From: Steromphala cineraria
Lineage: Eukaryota; Mollusca; Gastropoda; Trochida; Trochidae
Direction of reading: 5' to 3'
DNA: 64,000 nt
Assembly: GCA_916613615.1 (NCBI GenBank)
Contig: OU744732.1
Coordinates: 54,723,727 to 54,787,726 of the forward strand
This document shows positions 42,384 through 52,918 of the stretch, piece after piece (the first letter of the stretch is position 1; the number at the start of each line of letters is the position of its first letter). The notes beneath the pieces were generated by a model. That model ran no database searches. It was not told the origin of the DNA and saw only the letters and a program-made list of their open reading frames with translations. Both the position numbers and the translations under genes were made by a program.

Positions 42384-43817
42384 GAAACGACCTCTATGGA
42401 GCGGTACTCGGTTCAGAAACGACCTCTATGGGGCGGAAACGACCTCTATGGGGCGGTACTCGGTTCAGTAGCGACCTCTATGGAGCGGTACTCGGTTCAG
42501 AAACGACATCTATGGGGCGGTACTCGGTTCAGAAACGACCTCTATGGAGCGGTACTCGGTTCAGAAACGACCTCCATGGAGCGGTACACGGTTCAGAAAC
42601 GACCTCTATGGAGCGGTACTCGGTTCAGAAACGACCTCTATGGAGCGGTACTCGGTTCAGAAACGACCTCTATGGAGCGGTACTCGGTTCAGAAACGACC
42701 TCTATGGAGCGGTACTCGGTTCAGAAGCGACCTCTATGGGGCGGTACTCGGTTCAGAAACGACCTCTATGGGGCGGTACTCGGTTCAAAAACGACCTCTA
42801 TGGAGCGGTACTCGGTTCAGAAACGACATCTATGGGGCGGTACTCGGTTCAGAAACGACCTCTATGGAGCGGTACTGGGTTCAGAAGCGACCTCTATGGG
42901 GCGGTACTCGGTTCAGAAGCGACCTCTATGGAGCGGTACTCGGTTCAGAAACGACCTCTATGGGGCGGTACTCGGTTCAGAAACGACCTCTATGGAGCGG
43001 TACTCGGTTCAGAAACGACCTCTATGGGGCGGTACACGGTTCAGAAACGACCTCTATGGAGCGGTACTCGGTTCAGAAACGACATCTATGGGGCGGTACT
43101 CGGTTCAGAAACGACCTCTATGGAGCGGTACTCGGTTCAGAAGCGACCTCTATGGGGCGGTACACGGTTCAGAAACGACCTCTATGGGGCGGTACTCGGT
43201 TCAGAAACGACCTCTATGGGGCGGTACTCGGTTCAGAAACGACCTCTATGGAGCGGTACTCGGTTCAGAAGCGACCTCTATGGAGCGGTACTCGGTTCAG
43301 AAACGACATCTATGGGGCGGTACTCGGTTCAGAAACGACCTCTATGGAGCGGTACTGGGTTCAGAAGCGACCTCTATGGAGCGGTACTCGGTTCAGAAAC
43401 GACCTCTATGGAGCGGTACACGGTTCAGAAACGACCTCTATGGAGCGGTACACGGTTCAGAAACGACCTCTAAGGAGCGGTACTCGGTTCAGAAACGACC
43501 TCTATGGAGCGGTACTCGGTTCAGAAACGACCTCTATGGAGCGGTACACGGTTCAGAAACGACCTCTATGGAGCGGTACACGGTTCAGAAACGACCTCTA
43601 TGGAGCGGTACTCGGTTCAGAAACGACCTCTATGGAGCGGTACTCGGTTCAGAAACGACCTCTATGGAGCGGTACTCGGTTCAGAAACGACCTCTATGGA
43701 GCGGTACTCGGTTCAGAAACGACCTCTATGGAGCGGTACTCGGTTCAGAAACGACCTCTATGGGGCGGTACTCGGTTCAGAAACGACCTCTATGGGGCGG
43801 TACTCGGTTCAGAAACG
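42384..43817 (+). repeat. 32-bp satellite array 2, about 45 copies
   Basis: Same unit as array 1, beginning after a stuttered MITE fragment (GGAATCGCAATCAG repeated). Rare variants GACATCTATGG and TACTGGGTTCAG recur 480 bp apart (15 units), for example at 42874 and 43354. All three forward frames are open only because the unit contains no forward stop codon. Confidence 0.95.
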
Positions 43818-43984
43818 CAGCTAAGTACGAATATCTTCGACCTGATTTCTTTTGCTGTTCTCAATCTTGAGATTAGTAACTTGAAAACCATAAACAGCGT
43901 AGCTTCACAACAACGTATCGTGATGTGTCAAACAGATCTTATTCCTAAAAAATGGTTCAGAGACCAATAGTTCAATGTAAATGG

Positions 43985-44252
43985 ATATGGCTCTGTAGCT
44001 CATCAGGTTTCATATCATTTTGCTTTAGGGTGTGGCAAATGTGGTTCCCCCAATACTTGCGACCACAAGGTCACCAAATGTGCAATTTGAAATCGTCCTT
44101 ATCTAACTTAGGGCCACAATTTATAATCCTAACTAGTCAAGGATTCTGTTCATAAAGTTTCAGCTTTCTAGGCCTTATGCTTCTCGAGAAGAAGATGAAA
44201 ATGCCCAAAGTTTATGTACGGATTGATGCCATATGAAGATGAACTAAAAAGG
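43985..44252 (-). mobile_element. Short AGCTCATC/GATGAGCT element, reverse orientation
   Basis: The left boundary GGCTCTGTAGCTCATCAGG is the reverse complement of the family right end. The right boundary ATGAAGATGAACTAAAAA is a decayed left end. It contains one core unit with CAGCTTTCTAGGCCTTATGC. Confidence 0.7.
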
Positions 44253-44710
44253 ACAATCATCGACTTTAAATGATATCTCAATAACAGCAGCGGTTTACAA
44301 GTGTTGTCAATTTGATCGATACACGATTAATATGGTATAGAAGTAGCGGTAGTTTGTTTAAGTCTGGATTGTGCCTTGTTAAAAAGAACCAGATGAATAG
44401 TTTTCCTGCAATAGGTCGGACAAATTCTGATATCGGAAAACAACCAAGTACAAAACATTGAAACATAGTTATGCTAAATTGAAAGTAAGTGCCTCGACCG
44501 TTGGTCGTGAGTTTATTAAAAAGCTTTGTAAAATGTATACGTATTGAGCCATTTGCGGGGGATCAAGTTTAACCCTGTCAGCTGCTCCTTCAGAATATAA
44601 GGAAATTCATGTTTTGAAACTTATATAATTTATTACCAACTAGGAAGGCATGGGTACATTGTTTAAAATATATAGATATTATTGACATAACCTTTCTTTA
44701 CCCATATCAT
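44253..44710. other. Unannotated stretch
   Basis: AT-rich DNA between two repeats. No coding signal or repeat recognised. Confidence 0.5.
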
Positions 44711-44714
44711 TTAA

Positions 44715-45059
44715 AGGGGCAGTAGCACGTTTTTTTTTTAAATATTCTTTTCAATTTTTCACCGATAATTGTACGTTAATGCTAAATGTATTAATTTGAT
44801 AGTGTCGAAAATTTCACTGCACAAACCAATCATCAATAGTAAGAGAACAATTTTTTTTTTTCACATAAAGTCCACTGACAGCCATTATTGTGTGAACATC
44901 TTTAATTGATTTTGTGTGAGAAAAAGGAATGGCATGGCTGAACTTTACATTATTTATTATATTTATTACTGCATCATTTAGTTTGAATACATTGTCTCTC
45001 AATTGGAACCATTATATTTAAATTTCCTGACATCACCTTATATTCCCCTTACTGCCTCT
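44715..45059 (-). mobile_element. TTAA-flanked MITE downstream of the P450 gene
   Basis: TTAA at 44711-44714 and about 45060-45063, ends AGGGGCAGTAGCACG and a decayed ACTGCCTCT. Reverse orientation. On the minus strand it holds AATAAA at 44958-44953 and 44967-44962, the first canonical polyadenylation hexamers after the P450 stop codon. Confidence 0.85.
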
Positions 45060-45221
45060 TTAAAGCATCGCACATGAATGAATTCTCTTATAACTGAAAC
45101 ATATGATATTACCAATATGAACATTTGTTATTATTTCATTTGAAACGTAATGCAAGCGGCCTCTTATCAGATTCCAAGGTCAAAGGAATTTGTAAATGTC
45201 GAATGTCTAAAACATCAAGTT

Positions 45222-46706
45222 CTATTTCCTCGGAATAGATTGAACCATATAAGGTGCTGGCGCAGCAGTAATACCAAAGATTGGTTCCAGCGTTGGCACA
45301 ACTTCCCCTTCCGGTACTGCGAACTCGAACTTCTGAATCAACGCAGACCCGAATAAGAACAACTCCATGTTAGCCAGAGCTTTCCCAAGACAAACACGAC
45401 GGCCAACGGAGAAGGGGATAAAAATTTTAGGATTTGAAAACTGACCGTTTTCGTCCAAAAATCGCTCCGGTTTGAATTCCATCGGGTTCGGCCAGGCTTT
45501 TGGATCAAGTAGAACCGAATCAAGGTTTTGAAGTAACATAGTTCCCTTTGGGATTCGGAACCCTCTGAAAGTGGTGTCATAGGCTGTGGTGTGGGGAGCG
45601 CTAAGGGGTACTAGGCTAGCCCGTCTGAGAGTTTCTGTCAATGTCGCGTTGATGTAAGGCAATGCCAACTTGTCTTCCATTTTCGGTAAACGTTCCAAAC
45701 CAACGACATCTTGGATTTCCTGGAAGCATTTCTCCTGGACCGACGGGTTATGGAGAAGAAACAACACAAACCAGGACAAAGTTGTTGCAGTTGTTTCAGT
45801 TCCCCCTATGTAAAGATCTGCCACAACCTGGTTAAAGTTCTCCCTCAGAACAGAAGCATCTTCACCTTTGCGTTCCCTCTCCTTAATCTCTTTGATGTAG
45901 GCCGAGATGAAGTCGTCTGCTGTACCATCACAGTCCTTATAATGACTCTCAATTTCAGGTTTGATGAGGTTGTCTTCATAATATTGAATTCTTTCAAAAA
46001 TATACTTCGTGTTCCCAATGATAGGGACGTGAGTCAGAATAGGGAAGAAGTTGATATAATTCACGTTCGCATTGGCCTCCACGAATTCGGCAAGAGCTTG
46101 ACAACAGCTAAGAAATTGTTCATCATCAAAGTCAAATCGGTGACCAAACAAAACGGAACATAAGACATTGGAGGTGGTGACATTATACAATTTTGCAAAG
46201 TTATTCTTTGCCCCCTTCTTGCTCTCTATGAATTTGACAAAGTAGTCCACTTCGTTAAGAACTTTTTCCTCTAAGGTTAACTTCCCAAAGCCGAAATCTC
46301 TCAAAAGAGACAAAGAAAGGGTCCTCAAAGTTTTCCACACTGGTCCAGACGTTGCTATAATTCCTTTTCCACGGAATGCTTGCTTGAAAGTGAAATTGTC
46401 GGGTCTTCCAGAAAAAGCATCTGCATTCTTTACAAAGGCTTCATGGATGGTGTCGCTACCGTTCATAACCACCACCAACTTGCTGCCCATATAGAGGCTG
46501 AACACGTCGCCACATTGTTGTCGCCATTTTGAAAACAAGTCTCGCTGGTTTTTCTTCATCGACAAGAGATTTCCAACAATAGGCAGTGGAATTGTTGGAA
46601 ACGGAGGTAATCCCTTTGGACGTCGGTTCATAAGATAGAAAATGTAAAGACATATCGCCAGACCTATCAAAACTGAAGGAAAATATTCAGTTTCTTCTTC
46701 CGCCAT
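45222..46706 (-). CDS. Cytochrome P450, CYP2 clan, single exon
   Basis: An uninterrupted 494-residue frame, the normal length for a microsomal P450. An N-terminal hydrophobic anchor (about 9-26) is followed by the proline hinge LPPFPTIPLPIVGN (33-46). The C-helix is W124-x-x-x-R128. The I-helix is GGTETT (301-306) with the proton-relay Thr. The K-helix ExxR is E358-R361, then PERF at 413-416, and the haem loop FSVGRRVCLG has the axial cysteine C439. VPLSAPHTT and NLDSVLLDPKAWPNP are typical of CYP2-clan enzymes. It would be a haem mono-oxygenase of the endoplasmic reticulum using electrons from P450 reductase (family knowledge). The substrate cannot be told. No key residue is missing, so it is probably functional; lack of introns could reflect an old retrocopy. 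The start is the first ATG before the anchor. Confidence 0.95.
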   Translation of the reverse strand: MAEEETEYFPSVLIGLAICLYIFYLMNRRPKGLPPFPTIPLPIVGNLLSMKKNQRDLFSKWRQQCGDVFSLYMGSKLVVVMNGSDTIHEAFVKNADAFSGRPDNFTFKQAFRGKGIIATSGPVWKTLRTLSLSLLRDFGFGKLTLEEKVLNEVDYFVKFIESKKGAKNNFAKLYNVTTSNVLCSVLFGHRFDFDDEQFLSCCQALAEFVEANANVNYINFFPILTHVPIIGNTKYIFERIQYYEDNLIKPEIESHYKDCDGTADDFISAYIKEIKERERKGEDASVLRENFNQVVADLYIGGTETTATTLSWFVLFLLHNPSVQEKCFQEIQDVVGLERLPKMEDKLALPYINATLTETLRRASLVPLSAPHTTAYDTTFRGFRIPKGTMLLQNLDSVLLDPKAWPNPMEFKPERFLDENGQFSNPKIFIPFSVGRRVCLGKALANMELFLFGSALIQKFEFAVPEGEVVPTLEPIFGITAAPAPYMVQSIPRK

Positions 46707-46920
46707 TTTAAATGGGAGCTCCAGAGATAGCTATGCCTGTTATGAAAGAGTGTGAAATCCTGTTTTGTTACTTGGCCTACTTTACGTAACCTATATCTTA
46801 TACACAATCTGTAGTCATACAAAGCCACATGTATTGCATAATAACATGACCTAGGTCGAAGTCTAGTTATCCAGCCTTGCATGAGTCTGGGTCTGCGCGG
46901 TACTCGTCTAGAAGGGGAGC
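46707..46920 (-). other. 5' flank of the P450 gene
   Basis: Only about 210 bp separate the P450 start from a foldback-like repeat element. No clear TATA box or response element was identified. Confidence 0.4.
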
Positions 46921-48308
46921 AGGACAAAAGCCACCTGGACAAATGCCACCTAGGACAAAAGCCACCTAGGACATAAACCACCTAGGACAAAAGCCACCCA
47001 CTTATTTATTGTAATATGCTAATAATATGAGTATAAAAAACTTTATTATGATACCATACGATATTATTCATAGGATTCATCCACTACTAATATTTTCAAG
47101 AAAAAAATGTTAATTTTTAAAAATATTTTTTTACCGATAACGAAGAAGCAGTGGATTTGGGTCTGATTGGTTAATCTTAAGTAAACTTGATGTAGTAACT
47201 ATAGAATAAGTTAATATTTTGTCAAAATATTTTTGTTTAATGCTTTCAACATATTTTTTATTTCAAATAATGAAACAAAGATTGGCGAACAAGCTATGAT
47301 GGTTTATTTGAACGCCGCTCTTATACATGATACAAAAAACTGGACACAAACACAAGAAAATGTGAAACCTCAAAAGCTTAGAAAAAAATGTGTAAATTTT
47401 AACAAGTAGGTTCGAAATAAGATTTCAAATGTTGCTGGGTATGCTTAGTATTGAAGTGGCTGCAACCTCAAAGTCAAAATGGTTAATAGATAATTGCAAA
47501 ATGTTAAGATCTTAAACTGGTGTAATGTTTAAAGAATATTGCTGTTTTAAAATGCTGTGTTAGAAACACATATTGATCTTAAATTTTGATATTTCCGACA
47601 AATAAACAGATAGTGAATCATGTCTTCATGAGAGTGACCACATTAGCACCCAGGGTTTTCGGATATATGTTTAAGATATTTAGATACCTTTAAATTAGAT
47701 ATTGGCGTAAGCTCCTAGGCCTAGCGTCTGATAATATAATTTTACTGAGTTTTTATGAGTGTTTGTATGATGAGGAGAATGATAAATGTACATTGTCAAA
47801 CATTGGTTTCAGTGAAATATGGTTGAAACGGGAAATATATAAGGATTTTTGACATGTCATAAAACACAGAATTAATGACCCAGCTATCCAGTTATTTAAG
47901 CCAATCATCTCAATTCAGACTCAGTGTAGCCGTTTTCATTTGACATTGTTTTAAACTGAGTAATTAAGGTGGCGTGGATGATTTCATGGGTAAGAAAGAT
48001 TGAGCATATGTCTGTGTTCTACAATTAATCAAAACTACCTGTTATGATTTTAGGGAAAACATTATAAAAAGTAAAATGGGAACAAATTTACATTTGATGG
48101 TGCTATCTTATTTATTAAAAACAAATGACTCATATATCATAAGAACTACAGTATCTGTGGTGTTTGTTAATTTTTTTTTTTAAATGGGTGGGTTTTGTCC
48201 GGGTGGCTTATTTCTGGTTGGCTTTTGTCCTAGGTGGCTTTTGTCCTAGGTGGCTTTTGTCCGGGTGGTTTTTGTCCGGGTGGCTTTTGTCCGGGTGGCT
48301 TTTGTCCT
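46921..48308. mobile_element. Foldback-like element with arms of 16-bp tandem units
   Basis: The left arm (46921-46999) has five units of AGGACAAAAGCCACCT. The right arm (48186-48308) has eight units of the reverse complement (AGGTGGCTTTTGTCCT and GGGTGGCTTTTGTCC variants). The 1.2-kb interior is AT-rich with no coding frame. Inverted arms made of short tandem repeats are the plan of foldback (FB/Galileo-type) transposons. The outer ends and target duplication are not clear. Confidence 0.68.
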
Positions 48309-50404
48309 AGACCCCTAAATGCAAACCCAGGAGGGTCTTTATGCAAATAACATATCTTTCTACGCAATCTCTAAAGTGATACACGCCTCTGTATGTTCTT
48401 CGTAAATTTCCTTAAAAATCGCGCGGAATGAAGCACCCATAAAATATATTTACAGCTGCACAATGCTAACTTGATGCACAGCAGTTGGAATCTAGGAGTG
48501 GACCCTATAATATAAAAAATATTTCCCAAAACCTGGACTTTTGCACTCATTTATCTTTTTCTTGTGTTGAGATAAACCGACATTTCAAGAAATACTACAT
48601 GTATAACAATTTTTATCTTTTTTAATTGTAGGAAGAATTGAATGACGTATTACAAAGAGTATTGTCAAGATTAACAATCCAGATATATCATATCGTCAAC
48701 AAAGACAAAACATATCTATAATTCATATGCGTTTTCACAGTATTTGCCTCATAAGAATCAAAGAAATGTCACTTTTCTTTCGGGCGTATCCTAAAATAAA
48801 AGAGAATAAATCACCACCAGTCGGAAAGGCGACGCGTCTGTCGTGTTCATGTCAAAAACAGCGACTGGTGACACTTTTATGCAAGTCGGGAAAGCAGTTG
48901 TATCAATTGTGTTACAGCGAGAGAAGGAAATGTTCCGAATGTAGGGTAGTGGAGGTGACAGTTTGCTTTGTCAAGCTTCTTGTTTGGAATAGTCAATTTT
49001 ACTTTCTGCTCAGGACCTCCTTTCAAAACTTTACTAAGGTTACCCTAAACTCCCATGCTTTAACATTGCACTTTGATTAAGTTAAAGACTTACAATAATC
49101 TTTTGGCTTTGTAGATGAAGGCCCTTGGAAGAACGTTCTCTCCCCACAAAAGCAGATCAAGTCATGAAATACTGATCGAGCCTCTGTTCTTATTAGAAGA
49201 AATTCGTGGGTTCTGGCAGTTCCCCCATGGCGGAAAAATGGACCTCAATCAATTTATTTTTTAAGTAAATGACAACGCTTCTCGCATGGGATGGGTGGTT
49301 CATATCACAAAGCCTTTGCTATGATTCAGTAGCAATAATGATGAAATAAAAACGTCAAATATGGTTTGATATGATAATGATGTTTTGAAATCGACACGCT
49401 TAATTCTCGCTTAGGAATATCGTATGTTTACATTTCTGGGATATCAAACCAAGGTTTATAAATGGAAATATGAACAAAAAGGCATAGGCAACTGATTATT
49501 TTCAAACGCGAGCAATTTGCCTCTGAAAATAACCCGACAGAATTGGATAACGTCTTGAAGTGCTTGTTTGAATATTTAATCATTATCACGTTCGTAGTAT
49601 ATTTGGTCAAGCTGCTCAAATGATAAACGTGTTTCCACAAAAATGGCCGCCAGCCTTTTCGCTTGATACTTGATAACTATTTGAACGACTACGGACAATC
49701 GGGTGAAGAAATTAAGTGTTGGCACTCATCCGAGTATTCAATAATCATTTCCCAGCTGGGTCTGTATGTATTTATACATATGTTTATGATATAGAATTAT
49801 GAATTTTGCATAAACTATAATTTATTCAAGAAAATAGGAAGAATTAACAAAAAGAATATATATTGTAAGAGGAACCAGCTAAACGAAACATCGGGTACAT
49901 ACTTCATAGTGCCAATAAAAGTGCTGCATTTATGCAGATTTTATTTCCAAATGGTCCAACATCAGGAACTAAATTAGGTTATAGGTCGCCCCAAATGTAC
50001 GAACTTGTTCCCATCAAACTGCTCCACTTATCCTATGTGATTTTCAACTTCAGATTTGCCTAGAGGTATGAAGGTACAAGTAGTCATACAAGGATATTGA
50101 ACACTGTTTTGTACACGGCATAAACCGCCCTTGACAAGAACCCGACACGATGTGTGATGTATATCATCAACTCACATAACTAAATGTAACCTGTAATTTG
50201 TCATCTGAAACACCACTGACTAGGCTCCGTCCTTTGTCTTCCTCATAAAGCATGTTTGCGAATGTTTGATTTGACAGTGTTCGGAGCATGATTTCGATAG
50301 AAATCTAGAGAAACTCGCTTATTTCATATATTCCATCATCCTCGATAATCGATAGTTGACGATCCGACAATTATCCCATTACAGTATAGCATACGTATAG
50401 CATA
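48309..50404. other. Intergenic DNA
   Basis: No recognised gene or repeat. A 117-codon frame at 48727-49080 has no familiar motif and no supporting context. Confidence 0.5.
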
Positions 50405-50408
50405 TTAA

Positions 50409-50749
50409 AGGGGCACGTTTTTAGGGGGAATATAAGGTGATGTCAGGAAAATGAAAATTAATGGTTTCAATTGAAAGACAATGTATTTAAACTAAATGGA
50501 ACAGTAGTAATTCAAATATATAACGTAAAGTTTAGCCATGCGATTACTTTTTCTTACACAAAATGAATTAAAGTTGTTCACAAAAATGGATTTTATGTGA
50601 CCTTCATACTTTGTCCTCTGACTATGGATGATTGACTTGTGTAATGAGATTGTTGACACCTTCAAAATAATACATTTAACATTAACTTACAATAATTATC
50701 AGTGAAACATTGAGAATATAAAATTATCAAAAAACGTGCTACTGCCCCT
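50409..50749 (+). mobile_element. TTAA-flanked MITE
   Basis: TTAA at 50405-50408 and about 50750-50753. The left end lacks five bases (AGGGGCACG). The right end CGTGCTACTGCCCCT is complete. Confidence 0.88.
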
Positions 50750-50753
50750 TTAA

Positions 50754-52493
50754 ACGTTACAGACATAAATCATGGGCATAATAGGTCTATGAGAAACCAT
50801 ACAGTACAATGAACCATATATCATGATATATAATAAATCATAAATACAGATAGATACAAAACATTGGGTAAAACAATTTGAGTAAAATGGGATGGTCTGA
50901 GTATTTATGAAATATCAAAAATATCATGGATATTATTACCAAGATTGAATCATAGTGTAGACTGTTTTATACCAGGACTTTTTTAATGAAGAGACAGACA
51001 GACAGCCAAACAGACAGACGCACGGACTAAACTGACTATAATCAATCATTGCTGTACCGTTGTGTTCACTATCGGTACCCCTGCACAATACATTATAAAT
51101 TATTCGCTGAACTAGACCTTGTAGGTCAACAGCATGCAGAAGTCTTATAGCAGAGAAACTCACAAGTGGATTATTTTACCCATCGACCCCCACACGTGTT
51201 TCAAGTATTCCTATTTAACTGGTATATTTGAATTACGTCTTAAGTCAATACATTGCTTTTCACTAGTGTTGCAAATTGGGACACAACAACATACCGAGAT
51301 ATTTCAAAAGTTTAAAAGAGAATAATTTCTTTTTCAACAATTTAAATGAACATGGCGTATTTGTAATAATAATCAAATAAATATTTTAAAAACTTGGAAA
51401 CATAAAATTGATAGGTAATAAGGCGAAAATTAGATTTATTTGCGAATTCTATATATTCAAAATATTTCTTGATCTTATCATTCAACGCGTGTTTTAAGTA
51501 TTTAAGAAACCTGAACTATGTATTTTTCGTTTGATTTAAAATTTCGATTCGGTTTAAAGACTTGGCTATAAAAAAAATTGATTTTTTTTTTGTTCATCAT
51601 CTATCAACTATCATGCAAATGTAGAAGATAAAATCAAATTCGAAATTAAATTAACTTTTTAACTTAACGTAGAAGATGTTTTTTCTTTTATTTATTTTCA
51701 GATTTAATGCACTACCCTCTTTCATTTCAATTAAACATATTGTCAGAAATCTCTTTAATATCACAAATCAAAGTCAACGTGACAGTTGCTGTATGGACCT
51801 CTTTGCCCTTTTTGTCAGCTGAAGTTGAATAAAAGACAAGGTACCCTTTATGACTAAAATGAATTTTTGTAACTTTTATAACCACCACAGGTAATGTAGC
51901 TGCTAAACAAATTTTAAACACAAAATGAAGTCTGTATAATCATTTTTGTATGAATTCATTACAATTTTAATTTATATGAATAAACTTTTAACCATACATT
52001 AAAAGTAAAAAAAACCTCTTTTAATGCTGTTAGACAAATGCACGTGACAATTTCTGTATGCAAATGAACTAAACCCTTGATGTGCGAGTTGAATGCAAAT
52101 GCTCTTTTTAAAATTCAGAGCGAGTGCTATATGCAGGGGTTATAATCACCAGAAGTTAAAACGAAATAATTGTGATTTACAGAAAGAGAATAATTTTTGA
52201 CGGAGCCTTAGTTTGAAGGGGCCTTTTATTTGTTTTAAAATATTTTACTAGTTTCGTTAATATGGCGAGAAAGGGTATTTGTGGTTCTAATAAAAAATTA
52301 AAATATTTTAAGTTTCGTTGTTAACATTATGGTATTTAAAAAACCTGCTCATATAGCTTTTCATTTTGACAATCAAGCTGTGTTTAAAATGGATTGTGTG
52401 TTTAAAGATATGTTCCTGTCAAAATGAATGTTATAACGTTCTATTAATTCCATAATTATGATGAAATTCTTCAAAGGCATTTAGAAGTTGGTG
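50754..52493. other. Intergenic DNA, AT-rich
   Basis: No gene recognised. From about 52312 a degenerate repeat begins (TTGTTAACATTATGGTATTT) that recurs at about 53145 and 53291. Confidence 0.5.
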
Positions 52494-52502
52494 TGATAAT
52501 AC

Positions 52503-52767
52503 CAGTCTAAGTAAACCTAGCCTCACTATTATCCGTTACACTGCTATACTGAGTCTAGAAAGGTTTGGTTGAGAGTCGCGTCAGCCCACGTGACCAAGTT
52601 GACCAATCAGAACTGATCTTACCAAGCCACACTAGTCTGCCTTCTCACGTATATCATTGGAGGGTCATAGGTCGCAGAAAGATCGGCTGACGCGACCCTC
52701 AACCAGACGTTTCAGACTCAATATAGCAGTGTAACGGATCATAGCGAGGCTAGGTTTACTTAGACTG
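52503..52767. mobile_element. Palindromic MITE with 9-bp target duplication, copy 2
   Basis: The ends are CAGTCTAAGTAAACCTAGCC and its complement. TGATAATAC flanks both sides (52494-52502 and 52768-52776). It is the same family as 11379-11637. It has landed in the outer arm of a neighbouring inverted repeat. Confidence 0.88.
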
Positions 52768-52918
52768 TGATAATACAAGACAAATATTATGGATGACAAC
52801 TTCTTCATTGATTTCTCACGATGTTTTTGACCACTTCTTACCCATTTTTCAGGTGACGTTAACGTCGTGAGAAATCAATAAAGAAGTTGTTATCCATAAT
52901 ATTTGTCTTGTATCATAA
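52768..52918. repeat. Inverted repeat with arms of about 52 bp
   Basis: The left arm runs from ACAAGACAAATATTATGG to GATTTCTCACGA. The right arm, from CGTCGTGAGAAATC to ATATTTGTCTTGTAT, is its near-perfect complement. The loop is about 40 bp. It is probably a hairpin-type MITE. Confidence 0.85.

Noticed and set aside
41396..43817. Possible CRISPR array because of 32-bp regular repeats
   Set aside because: The units are directly adjacent with no unique spacers, and the genome is eukaryotic.
41163..43970. Long open frames of 298 to 524 codons encoding 32-residue repeats
   Set aside because: They come from a 32-bp satellite without forward stop codons and are open in all three frames at once; no start context, splice structure or family resemblance.
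45711..46163. A 150-codon plus-strand frame
   Set aside because: It is the antisense shadow of the P450 coding sequence.
48727..49080. 117-codon Cys-containing frame
   Set aside because: No recognised motif, no splice or promoter context, length within chance expectation.
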